Positions 1 through 9,989 of a DNA stretch of 64,000 nt are shown piece by piece (position 1 is the first letter of the stretch; the number at the start of each line of letters is the position of its first letter). Source of the stretch: Branchiostoma lanceolatum (lineage: Eukaryota; Chordata; Leptocardii; Amphioxiformes; Branchiostomatidae); the NCBI RefSeq assembly GCF_035083965.1, contig NC_089735.1, positions 17,601,594 to 17,665,593 of the forward strand, in the 5' to 3' direction. Made by a program: the position numbers and the translations under genes. The notes beneath the pieces were generated by a model. It was not told the DNA's origin, made no database searches, and saw only the letters and a list, made by a program, of their open reading frames with translations.

Positions 1-74
1 CCTCTGCTTTGGGAGAGCAATCTATCTTGGTATATGTAATGACATTATACAATGTCCTTGTCACATTTGTTGAA

Positions 75-2709
75 TTAAAACCACTCGGAGTTCTTACGGT
101 ATTCCTCCAGGGCCCTCCTGACCCTGTTGTCATGACGACTGGATAACCCGGCCTGCGCCGCGCATGTCATGATGGCGGCCTCCACGCAGGTCTTATAGTC
201 GTCCTTGTCGCCCACACAGTCGTCAATCACAGCTGGAACAAACAACTAGAGTTCCACGACCTCATACCTTCGCCAAATGATTTTAACCTTAGTTTATGAC
301 TGACGTATTAAGAGTGTTTCTCATCAATTAAAAATCATATCAGTTGATTATGTTCTCCACCCAAATGACAGACGTTGTCTAAAGTATGACGTTAACAAAG
401 AAGATTATGCTATCATTTATCATCAGTTATGCAAATTAGGTCTTCATTTGCATATTTTCTATCAATCAACATTCCTCTCGTCATCAGCTACAAATGTCAA
501 ATATTTGAATAGTCATATCATGGAACGCAGCGGGTTTTTGAAATTGCCTCATTAATTATGCATTTTAGAATCTGATTTGCATAGTTATTGCTAAATCATA
601 CAAAGCATCACTTAAGCTATCTACATGCCAAACATCATGATGATTCGTCAACCCCATCTTGAGTTATAATATTTTCTCATTAATTATGCAAGTGAGATCT
701 TCATTTACATAGTTGATATCAATTAATATTTCTCCTCAGTTACGTATGTCACATGTTTGAGAGTCCTATCATGAAATGCATATAAACCTTTCTCATTAAT
801 TATTCAAATTAGATACAGATTTGAATGATAAGTATCTAATTATGTAAATCATCACTCAAGCTATCATGACCTTTCAAATCCTTTCAAAGTCTGAAGCAAA
901 ACCTGCTCCTGTGGTTCAAAAAAAGCCACTAGCGGGCCCAAACCTATACCACGTACTCTCTGTCCAAAGAGCTATTTACCACTCAAACATCAGGACCATA
1001 CCATGTCCAGAACACGAGATATCAAAATAGAAAGTTCCGCTGCAGTACCGTAACAAGCTGTTAAGGGGTCCAAAATCTAATCATTTTCAAATCTCATCAA
1101 GACCTACCCACCTACTAAATTCAAGACAATCCATCAGAGCCTTCTTGAGTTATGCTGGTCATTTACATACACACAAATGCTACCCAAAACATATAATCTT
1201 CTTGGCGAAGATATCGACCCGGGATCCGGTGGCATAATTTCACAAAGGCCAAAGGAGATGTACGTCCAAGGTGCAATACCACTATAATCCGTTTGGAGGC
1301 GTAGTAGGTCATAACAGACCAAATGCTAACATAAAATGCGCCCTTATTGGATGAGTGTATATATGAACCAAATACCAACACACCTTTCTCACAGACGTAG
1401 TGCTTGAGCTCGCCGCAGTCGTGGTTGTTCCAGTTGTAGCCGTACTCAGGGCGAATCTCCACACACTGTTCCGTGTCGGGGTTGTCCGGCTGGACACCGT
1501 CCCAGCTGCTGTAGTCGGCGGAGGTCAGAATGCTGCCGTCGCTCCAAACAAACTGGTGCTAAAAATACAAATTAGTATAGAAGGACACTTTAGAGAGAAC
1601 CTACCAATGCCACATTAATGACATGATCATCATGGTATTGATAGAGCACAAAATTCGCCAAAAACAGTCACTCAAGCAACTGGGTATGATTTTGGAAACG
1701 GTCAGTTGTTTCAAGTAGCTAGCATCCACCATTGCTCGTTAGGAACACTCCGATCAAAAAATTGCTTTTTGATTCTGCAAGACTTGAACATTGACAGTAT
1801 AGACCGCAGGGGATCCTATTATATGTGTTCTTGCATCTTTTACATAAATTATTCAAGTTATATTTGCTTACCGTTGGACTGTTTAAATCGTCCAGGCCGA
1901 TCCAGGTGTTGTCATTGTGGCTGTTTTTGATGGTGTCCCCGAGGAAAGCGTCCATTTCGGCTGTCTTCACCACGACGAGACGTGCCCCTTCCGCTTGACA
2001 TGTTGCCCTGGCGTCCGCGTACGGTTTGCTGTCGGTAGAGAACTTCAGGCACGTGCCCTGTGCCTCTACGTAACCAGCCGGACAAGCAGCTTAGAAAATA
2101 CAGATGTGTTTTAGATGGTGAATAATATTTGGACTTCGAAGTACCAATATGATCTGTGATTCAGACTCATCATTCAGTCAAGAATCAAGTTGATTAAACT
2201 TCTGAACAATGATATCGAGTCTCGATATATGACTTCATCAGAGTATGGCGACCAGGCAACGTTGTCATGCGTGTTATTGTTGTCAAGGTTCGCTTACAAC
2301 ATTCATCTGAACTTTGATACTTCCTCATGGAGGCACCTACGCCATCGTTGGTGTCACAAACATCGTAACTTAGTAGTGCAAGAGATATCAGAATTTGCAT
2401 TAAGCTACGTTCAGCCTTGCGAACGCAGCGAGAGTTCTGAATAGACATGCAAACGAACTACTCTGACTCTCTTAATTATGGGTGAAGGGGGTTGCATGAG
2501 CGAAAAGAGGACATGATTATGACCTGTGCGTATCGGTCTTTGTGATGGTGTCTAGATCAATCTTTGAAGACGACATCACGTCACTAACAAAAGCTTAAAA
2601 GGGGAACAAAACTATTTATACAAATCTATACTGTTGGTAGCAGCCTCTACTCACCAAGACTTTGCCCTACCAGTCCCAGTATAACGCTCAGCATACACAG
2701 GCGCGACAT
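75..2709 (-). CDS. Secreted C-type lectin with C-terminal three-cysteine/RVRR module (4 exons, complete)
   Basis: Coding exons on the minus strand are 2655-2709, 1872-2089, 1384-1558 and 75-232 (phases 1, 0, 1), giving 201 residues. Residues 1-18 form a hydrophobic signal peptide, so the product should be secreted. Residues about 20-149 are a long-form C-type lectin domain: CPAGY...GTC opening, WIGL core, QPDN at 114-117 and WNNHDC at 134-139. QPD is the calcium/galactose-type ligand motif, so Ca-dependent galactose-type binding is expected from the family. Exon 4 adds a separate module, C155-x2-DKDDYK-x-C165-x7-C173, followed by the furin-type site RVRR at 186-189 and a short tail ending in W-F-stop. 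This module is homologous to exon 8 of the three downstream genes. The start ATG is chosen because it heads the signal peptide directly before a GTGAGT donor. Confidence 0.88.
233..1383. repeat. Lectin intron 3: AT-rich interspersed repeat
   Basis: No coding sequence is seen. About 300-1200 carries an interspersed repeat with two parts. An AT-rich part repeats modules around CATTAATTATGCAAATTAG and a GAGAGTCCTATCATG block. A second part contains GGGCCCAAA-type and TTGAGTTATGCTG blocks. Related copies lie at about 10330-10620, 26390-26905 and 34930-35150 in the same orientation, and at 7100-7260, 44285-44440 and 44765-44850 inverted. It is a dispersed family of unknown class; no terminal repeats or ORF are visible. 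Confidence 0.6.
2090..2654 (-). other. Lectin intron 1, nothing recognised
   Basis: Lies between the signal-peptide exon (donor GTGAGT next to 2655) and the first lectin-domain exon (acceptor next to 2089). No repeat, RNA or additional exon was recognised. The 313-bp intron 2 (1559-1871) is likewise unremarkable. Confidence 0.6.
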
Positions 2710-2777
2710 CTTGCTTACGTGCGACGGTATCTGATGGAATCAAAGTGCACAGGCCAAGCTAATGTTTATCTTTAGGC

Positions 2778-2812
2778 TCCGCCCCTTTGTTTGCATGTGG
2801 TGATTGACCCTG
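2778..2812 (-). promoter_or_regulatory. Upstream promoter-like motif of the lectin gene
   Basis: The plus strand reads CCCCTTTGTTTGCAT at 2782-2796, followed by a TG-TGAT-GAC-like extension. It lies about 75 bp upstream of the lectin ATG. The same 15-mer occurs upstream of paralog B (16239-16253) and paralog C (24042-24056), with a diverged form upstream of A. TGTTTGC matches a forkhead-type core and, read on the gene strand, ATGCAAAC is octamer-like. A proximal promoter role is inferred from its position and its recurrence upstream of different genes. Confidence 0.55.
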
Positions 2813-3151
2813 GTATGGCGGCCACTCGCGGAGAAAACATCGAAATTTTGGCCGGGTAACACTTCCAACTGAAGGCAACATATTTCTCCTTCTTCTTTAC
2901 GATATTACCCTCGAACGGGCCCTAGTGGGGGGTATTACTGAGGGCGGAAATAAAACAACGTCAGCCTTATTTCACTCACTCACTCATCTCCGCCGCTTTT
3001 AGGACGCTCACTCCTCCAACCTTATTTAGGAAGCAGAAACCCACTTGGTCCAAATCATGTACAATGATATGTATTCAGCAACTTGCTATTAAACTATAAA
3101 ATATGATCGCTAGGAAAGATTGAAAAATAAAACGACAACAAAATACAGCAG

Positions 3152-3166
3152 TTTATTATGTTTATT
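3152..3166 (-). other. Polyadenylation signals of paralog A
   Basis: Two TTTATT hexamers (AATAAA on the gene strand) at 3152-3157 and 3161-3166 lie about 80-90 bp past the stop codon. Paralogs B (9873-9878) and C (19035-19040) have one at a comparable 110-120 bp. The rest of 2815-3243 shows nothing recognisable. Confidence 0.55.
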
Positions 3167-3243
3167 GTTCCACTGGACAATATCTAAAACTACTAAATCT
3201 CATTTACTGTTGCCATACATAAAAAAAATCTCTTGTGGGCCAA

Positions 3244-4711
3244 TCAGGCCGACAGGGGGCGCTTCTTCTGGAGGTGATACGTCATCACCATAACGGCGAC
3301 CATGACCACACCCACGGCGACGACAGCAATGGCGGCCACGACGAACTCCTCTGCCTCTGGAGCTGCACAGATAAAGAAACAACAGTACGGGCTTGACAAA
3401 CTCACTAACTTGAAAGGCAGCGTCTAGCTTGTAAAGCAAAAACCAAGACAAAAACCTCAATACTATCAAACAAAAAGGTATGTTGCGAAGTCTTTAGACA
3501 GAAGCAAAGGGTTGGCAAACAACAAGTGAAAATTGAAGGCTGTACAAACTAAATTCCTCGTGTGATTGTATATTTCGATCTTTCTATCTAGATTTTTTTT
3601 CTAATTTGGAGTTAGAACCAACCCGGGACCCGGTAACAAATAAAGCCGTAAGCTAATCGTGAGAACATCGAGAGGTAACCCCCGGTACCCGGCAGTCCAT
3701 CAGTACAAATTTGTCGCTTCAGAGCCAGGCCGGGGCTCCAGCCCCTACGGGTACCGGTGTAATTGTGACCATAGCATTACCGAAGTCCTCAGTGTCTTCC
3801 GCAGCCCTCCTGGCACGGTTGTTCCGAGCGGTGCGCCTGCTCTGTAGAGTCTCCAGGGCATTGTTGACGCAACCGGTGATCTGCTCCTCGACACAGTTCT
3901 TATACAGCCGCTTGTCGTCCTCGCACGGAACTGGTTGCTCTGAAAAGAATGGATAAGTTTAAATCCTACTGAAGGTCACGTTGAAGGGGTGATTGTTTGT
4001 AGTTACTGCTTACCGACTGTGCTGTAGTCGGTCGGATCAGCTGCCGATTGAATACCATGAGCTTCAACATGAAAAAAACAAACTTGATACCAATAATCTG
4101 TGTAACGGATTTGCTTCTAATAGCTCGTGGATTTATCATTCTTGACATTTTGAAGGAAACGTTTCAGAAAACATGTTCCAGTAGATGACAAATGGATTAA
4201 TGTCATAAACAGGCCGCAAAAACGTTCGATACTTTGGCCGTCGGGCGATCCGACCCGCGGTTTGACCGGTACCTCTGCCGTTACGGAATACCCCTTATTG
4301 TATTCTATATGTACACAAAAGTGCTCGATCTCACCTGCAGCCAGATCCTCATCGATTGCTCCGTCACCATCATCGTCCAGTCCGTTCGCCAGCTCCTCGT
4401 CAATCCGCCCGTCACAGTCGTTGTCGACGCCGTCGCCGGGAACGGTAGCGGTGGCCGCGCAGGGCGCAGCGATCTGGGCCAGCCTGAGGCCTCCCGGGTA
4501 GCCGTACGACTCGGGGGAGGTGAAGCCGTACACGGAGATCCCGAAAGTGACGATGGGGGAGGTGTGGACCAGGGTGTGGGTGCCGTCGGGGATGTCCAGG
4601 CGAGCCCCAGACAAGGCGGTCCCGGGGATGGGCGTCCAGGTGACGCTGGGGTCGAGAGGATTGCCGTTCAGACGCAGCCCGCCCTTCTCAGAGTCCTGGA
4701 GCAGTTTGAAG

Positions 4712-4743
<32 letters not shown>

Positions 4744-7700
4744 TACTGATATAAATCCATACATAAATGTATATATATGAGAAAGTCCACAGCATGGTCA
4801 TATAGGCAAAGACACGATGTTATTTCATGATAACTGGAGATAAAATTATGTAGACACATTTAAATGTCTTCTTCTTCTTCCAGTAATGTCCAGCGGCCGA
4901 GGAATCGGCCATCACTGCGCATTGACATCATGCACGCAGTTCAGCATTCAGCATGCTATCATCATACGCAGTTGTCATCATGCTAAGACTACCACTATGT
5001 ACCTGTATCGCAATGTTCAAATGGTGAGTCAGTGAGGAGGGGTCAGATATCAGCTGAGTGGTGGCGAAGGTGTAGTCAGCCGCGAACTGCTGCAGGGGCG
5101 GGATCATCAGCATGAAGGGGTCGGTGGCTGTGTTGTCGGCGTCACCGGTCTTACTGAAGGGTAAAAAAATAGGGGCAACTGAGCAGTCATAGGAACTAAC
5201 TTTACATGTGGTAAATTTATAGTAAGGAGCACTTTCGATCGTTCTCTAACATTAAATGTCAAATGCATAAAACACAAGGTAGTGCACCCAAAAAAGACTG
5301 ATAACCATCTATGCTATGTCTTATGAATACCTACCTGTATTGCATCAACATCACAGGCTCAGTTGCAAGGATATGAAGGTACTCGTCCGACCCTGCATCA
5401 AACTTCCAGACCTCACCGGCGTTCAGAGTCTGTGTGTTAAAGCCTGTGGCGTCGACCTGGAAGTAATGATATCTCAATATTAGAATTTTATGATTTGATA
5501 ATTTGTTACAATTATTTATCACAGTTTCTGGAAAGAACACACGTGCAACAGCTAGAATAGTCGTTGCTGATAGTGTTTTAAGGCTCTAGGGTTATGTATT
5601 CCTTACGTTGCAATGAAGCCTGGAGCAAAACATCCATGCATGTTCTTTGTCACATTTTAGTGATTAGAAATTAACCTGTGTGTTGTCCCTAGCGGCGATG
5701 ACCCTAAACTTGTCCCCCGACGACCTCTTTGCCAGCGGCACGGTGACGAACTCCTTCCCCCAGGTGTCCACGGGTGGGATCATCTCCACTATGTGGTCTC
5801 CTGTTCCAGACTGCCCGTTACCAACGACGACGAAGAGATTGCCACTCAGGACCGCAACGTTCTTGTCGGAGGTGATCTTGGACCCTACAAAAATGTCACA
5901 AAATGGTGCGTGTTATTGCATGACTCACAGTTGCGTGCCATTCATTAAATATCACCATTGCAAAGTTGTGCATTTTCTTTGTGTAGTGTAGTTATCTCTT
6001 GATTGTTTTCCACATTGTTCTTGCTTTGTGAACATCTCTGTCCCACTGACCTGTCAGATCAGCATCACTCTGCACCTGTAAAGTCCGCAGACGATCCAGA
6101 GTGACGGTGATGGTCTGTCCGGCCGTGTACGCTGTCCCGTCAAACGTCACGTCCTGTGTCGGAACGATGTTGACGGTCGTTCCGTCGTTGACGCCGACGA
6201 CACCGAACTGTGATGGCTGGTTGGAACTTGGATTGTAGCAGGACACGAAATACTCGGTCCCCAACACGTCGGTGGGGAGGGCCAGGAAGGCATCAGAAGA
6301 CGCCTGCTCAGCAAATACGCCGTAAACCACGATCTCCTCAGTAGCAGTGACGAGGATGCCGGTGCTCTGTGATGCACCACCGCGGAGCTCTACAGCTGCA
6401 CGCGGTAGATTCACGGTGTTGACCTAAACACAAGTGAAAACAAGTCAGAGTAGCGTGGATCCCGGGGTCTCACAAGCTGACCAGATTATCCTCTCCATAC
6501 GACGTCTTTTGTGCTAGAGTCACATTTCCAAACTGGGGCCAGGTTGGGCTATTTCCGGGAAAGAACGAACGTATGTTTGTTACGAAATATACGCGCGTAA
6601 TTTTGAAAAAAAAAGAAGTTTCGTGCGTTTTGTTATCTTTTATATCATCCTTTTTGTTCCTGCCCGGGCCCCGGTTTTGAAATGTGATCATAGCATTAGT
6701 TTGACAAATAGATAGATAAAGAGCAAACGTTATGCAGGCTTCATTCAGCATTCCGTCGGCTAACCAAGACAGTCAACCACACAGCTCGTACCCTAACAAG
6801 CCAAGAGCCACTGACCCACCTCTCCGAACCTGATGCTGAATGTGGTGGTGAAACCGACGCCTAGAACATCCACATAGACCGTGGCGGGAGTCTGAGTAGT
6901 TCCCGCCACCAGCAGCCTGGGCTCGTTCAGGTCACGCTGCATGTTCTCCGTGAACGTCAGGATGAACTCTGTGCCCTTGTTGTCGCGGACTCCTGTTGAG
7001 AATAATTCCGTCTGATTATTCTAACCACATTTGTCAAGAAGGGTATGTTTTTCGCCGCTGTGTGTCTGTGTGTCTTTCTGTTAGTGTATTGTGAAAAGTA
7101 TAATTCGAAAACTCGCGGATGGATCTTAATGATAAATGGTATGTTGGTAGGGGTTGGCAACATGAAGAAACGATTAGATTTTGAGCCCCCTGTCGGCTTT
7201 CTACGGTACTGCGTTGGAACTTCTGGTTTTGATATCTCGTGTTCTCGACATGCTGCGGTCGTGATCTTTTAGTGGTAGATAGCTCTTGGGTCAGAGAAAT
7301 GCTTAGGTCTCAATTGCGCCGGTGCCCTAAGGGGAAATAGTCCAGGCCGGGTCCCGAAGCCACCGGCACCGGGGGGTACCCCCCGATTTTTGTACGATTA
7401 GCTCACGGCATATTTTGTAATTGGGTCCCGCGTTGATTTTAATTGCGAGGTAAAGTAATTCAGGGTACCGGCCTGGCAAACAAAAGCCCAGCAGCCGCAG
7501 ACTGTCCCACGCGGCCATGTAACTTTAAAAGAGAATTGATGGAATTTCATTGCCTTTTGCGTGTAGTTACCTTAGATAATGATAAGCAGAATGTACGCGT
7601 ATTGTGCAAATAAGGACCTAATTTACATAACTAATAAAACGTTTAATTCGGCTACATTCTAGTACCATGCTAGGACTTTGAAACATGTGACGTACTTCAC

Positions 7701-8518
7701 GTGAAAGAGAGACAGATGTTCGACAGCAGGGGCTGGAATCTGGGTCAGCAGTGAGCCATAACAGTTCCCTGGTATCACTACAGTATCTGTCTGTTGCATT
7801 GTAATGGGACAATATAGTACAATGCTAAACTTTCTTCCACCGCTAAGGTATTCACGTATCAAATTGTCATAAAAGTAGTAATCACAGGACAATGTTAAAC
7901 TTTCTTCTAACACTAAGGTATTCACCGATCAAAATTTCAACGACCACTGCTGCCTTCTTCAGGATCAGTAATGACCAATCAATTGAGGTCATACATCAGG
8001 GAACTCCAGCCATCACTTAACAGAGACGGTGGGCGTTATAAACTTCCTGGCACGTTTGACCAATTGCTGACGTCACGTGTCCGGAAAGGCACGTGTCAAT
8101 TGAGGCACGTGTCTGTTACTTTGGCGAGTTTTACGTTCGGAAGGGATTGGTCATTACTGATCCTCAAGAAGGCAGCAGTGGTCGTTGAAAATTTGATCGG
8201 TGAATACCTTAGTGTTAGAAGAAAGTTTAGCATTGTCCTATGATTACTACTTTTATGTTATTATACATACAAATGTCATAATCATTTGACGGAGGTATGA
8301 GACCTCCGAACTCTAGTTTTCTGTATATAGTTTTCTGGCCGCAACGCTCTGTTGTACATAAAGTGTTTCTGCCAAACACATGACTGCATTTTAACATAAT
8401 GATTCAGTCAATTCAAGATCAATGTATCATAGACGTGAGAATGACCTATCTACATCTTACCTTGGCTCGCTGCAACCAGCACCAGCGTCAGAAGCGTAAA
8501 CGCCGATATGGTCCTCAT
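3244..8518 (-). CDS. Membrane-anchored IgGFc-binding-domain protein, paralog A (9 exons, complete)
   Basis: Coding exons: 8461-8518, 6820-6992, 6051-6423, 5676-5884, 5335-5456, 5003-5153, 4335-4695, 3781-3939 and 3244-3362, which sum to 574 residues plus stop. Residues 1-19 are a signal peptide. Exons 2-6 carry the domain found at the N-terminus of vertebrate FCGBP (IgGFc_binding family), recognised from the blocks STGI-VTAT, ALPTDVLGTEYFV, QFGVVGVNDGTTVNIVP, VAVLSGN and IPPVDTWGKEF. Exon 7 ends with two DxDxDG calcium loops, DNDCDG 453-458 and DDDGDG 469-474. Exon 8 carries C488, C498 and C506, then RARR 524-527, a furin-type site. Exon 9 is a transmembrane helix (about 542-563) with a short tail containing HLQKKR. 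Expected to be a type I surface protein. A is the most diverged paralog in exons 2 and 8 (exon 8 is 159 nt, against 150 nt in B and C). The ligand is unknown. Confidence 0.88.
3608..3692 (+). repeat. Repeat copy in paralog A intron 8 (inverted partner at 7360-7440)
   Basis: A stretch with CCCGGGACCCGGTAACAAA, AAGCTAATCGT and ACCCCCGGTACCC blocks matches, in reverse complement, the segment at about 7360-7440 in intron 1 of the same gene. It is a short dispersed repeat of unknown class. Confidence 0.45.
4200..4330 (+). repeat. Dispersed repeat fragment in paralog A intron 7
   Basis: Contains CAGGCCGCAAAAACGTTCGA and GGTACCTCTGCCGTTACGGA blocks ending in a TATTGTATTCTATA-like tail. Related blocks occur at 29690-30115, 32570-32860 and 55530-55850. 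The longest copies have inverted ends, so this is probably a foldback-type non-autonomous element. Confidence 0.5.
4709..4742. repeat. (TCAA)n microsatellite beside exon 7, paralog A
   Basis: A tetranucleotide run starts about 12 bp outside the exon 7 acceptor (next to 4695). The equivalent position in B (11871-11932, interrupted) and C (20479-20498) also has the run, so it predates or was copied with the paralog duplications. On the gene strand it reads as repeated TTGAT, which resembles a branch-point core. Confidence 0.85.
7100..7260 (-). repeat. Inverted copy of the interspersed repeat, paralog A intron 1
   Basis: Shares GATTAGATTTTGAGCCCCCT-like and GTACTGCGTTGGAACTTCTG-like blocks, in reverse orientation, with the copies at 300-1200 and 26390-26905. 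A second inverted copy is at 44285-44440. Confidence 0.55.
7866..8257. mobile_element. MITE with about 115-bp terminal inverted repeats
   Basis: The left arm 7866-7980 is matched in reverse complement by the right arm 8145-8257, with only scattered mismatches. The 164-bp centre includes three 16-bp tandem units, each starting with CACGTG (8074, 8090, 8106). A partial extra copy of the outer arm sits just outside at about 7806-7865. There is no ORF, so it is non-autonomous. It lies in intron 1 of paralog A. The superfamily is not assigned because no clean target duplication was identified. Confidence 0.75.
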
Positions 8519-9071
8519 TTTGTGCAACTGAAAATTCAGACCAACACATTAGTCTGCAAGCTGTTATGTCTAAAATATGGAGTACATTTATCACGGCTAT
8601 TCAATGCAGTCAGTGCAAATTACTATCAATAGTTAAACACAAGGAAATTTACGGTTTAGATTGAAAAAGATATTTGAAAACACGTTGGACTTTTCACTTC
8701 ACTGTGATATGGTTACCATGGGGTTGTTGGCATGCCCAAATCGATCTGTCACATGTCCTTTACATACGTAGTTTTCATGACAGTAACTCATCAATAATTA
8801 TAGTCGTCAGGTTTCAACGTGCTTATGACAATTCTTTCAGCAAACAAGGAATTTCGCAACCTGGCAGGTGCAAAATTTCATCACGATACAAGAGATTAAA
8901 CGCTTACATACCGATTAAATGTGTTTGATTCCGCCTTTCTACCAAACCTCATCCCAACATTCTGACGCAAAAGCTGACACAAAACCTTAAACACACCGTC
9001 ACAAACGTTAAATCTAATTGAAGTACATTCAGACAGTATATTCGGTAAACCGTATTTTATCAAGTATACTC

Positions 9072-9220
9072 ACCTAGGCCTTGTTATATATATTGTATAC
9101 TCACCTTCCTCCGCCCGAGTAAAACCATGCACCGTCACACCACCGTGATGCGCGTGTGATCTCCGGTTCTGCCAATCTAAACGATAACCGCGTAGACCCT
9201 GCCCTTTGTGTTTATGATAC
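9072..9220 (-). promoter_or_regulatory. Putative 5' untranslated exon and promoter of paralog A
   Basis: Two tandem GTGAGTATAC donors read on the minus strand (GT at 9072-9073 and 9103-9104). This matches the single conserved donor upstream of B (16129-16130) and C (23937-23938). A diverged promoter motif, GCCCTTTGTGTTTATGAT, lies at 9201-9218, about 97 bp upstream of the second donor; the spacing is 103-108 bp in B and C. The non-coding exon is inferred from donor conservation; its acceptor would lie just before the ATG at 8518. Confidence 0.45.
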
Positions 9221-9872
9221 AAACATACTTATTTGTCTAGACGTCTTCCCTTGATGACTTCTTGAATTCCGTTCTTCTGTTGTTAAGGTTTTTAGACTTC
9301 ACTTCACATGAAAAATATTTTCTTATTCTCGGGATTCGAAAACGCCAAGTTGGTTAACATCATAAGCCAATAAAATTGCAACTAAGATGCAGATAAAGCT
9401 ATCATAGCAGTCAATTACAAGTAAGCAAATCTTCCATTATGTAGCAGGTCCATTAAGTGGTCACGCGAGGAACATAAACAAGGAAACTCAGCCAGGGGCA
9501 ATCCATAAACAATGGAAGTTTTCACAGTCGTGTACCGTGAATATGCTAGTATTACGCACGCCAACCTGTAAATTAGCACCCGTCTATTCAACAGGACACA
9601 TGCAACTTCAACGACTAGCTGATTTAATCATTACGTAATAATTACGTAATAATTTCGACAGCACATACACAGCACCTATAGAAGAGCATCATGCTTCGGT
9701 ATCAGTATGTGATAGGCCGCTTGCCATACACATACCTTTGAGTGCATATTTTCAGATGGTTGGGCAACTTTCAGTATCCTTTATACATTTATCATAAGGT
9801 GGCCCAGTCCGGATGCCGGTACTCATTGAAATGTATAAAAAGCAGGTATGACAAAATTTAAGATTAAGTGTG
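9221..9872. other. Intergenic A-B, nothing recognised
   Basis: AT-rich sequence between the promoter region of A and the poly(A) signal of B (TTTATT at 9873-9878). A short ATTACGTAAT duplication at about 9631-9651 is the only local pattern. No gene was recognised. Confidence 0.5.
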
Positions 9873-9989
9873 TTTATTTCTGTAAGTATTATTTATCTAT
9901 GTCGCAACTATTGATAAGGCATCACGGAAATATTAGTAACGGGTACATGAGGTTCAAAGATGGAGCGTCTCGCATGCCTAGTAGATCAT

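Noticed and set aside
4234..4749. Plus-strand ORF of 171 residues over exon 7 of paralog A (and equivalents in B and C)
   Set aside because: It is the antisense shadow of the GC-rich conserved exon; the minus-strand reading has domain logic, splice sites and paralog conservation.
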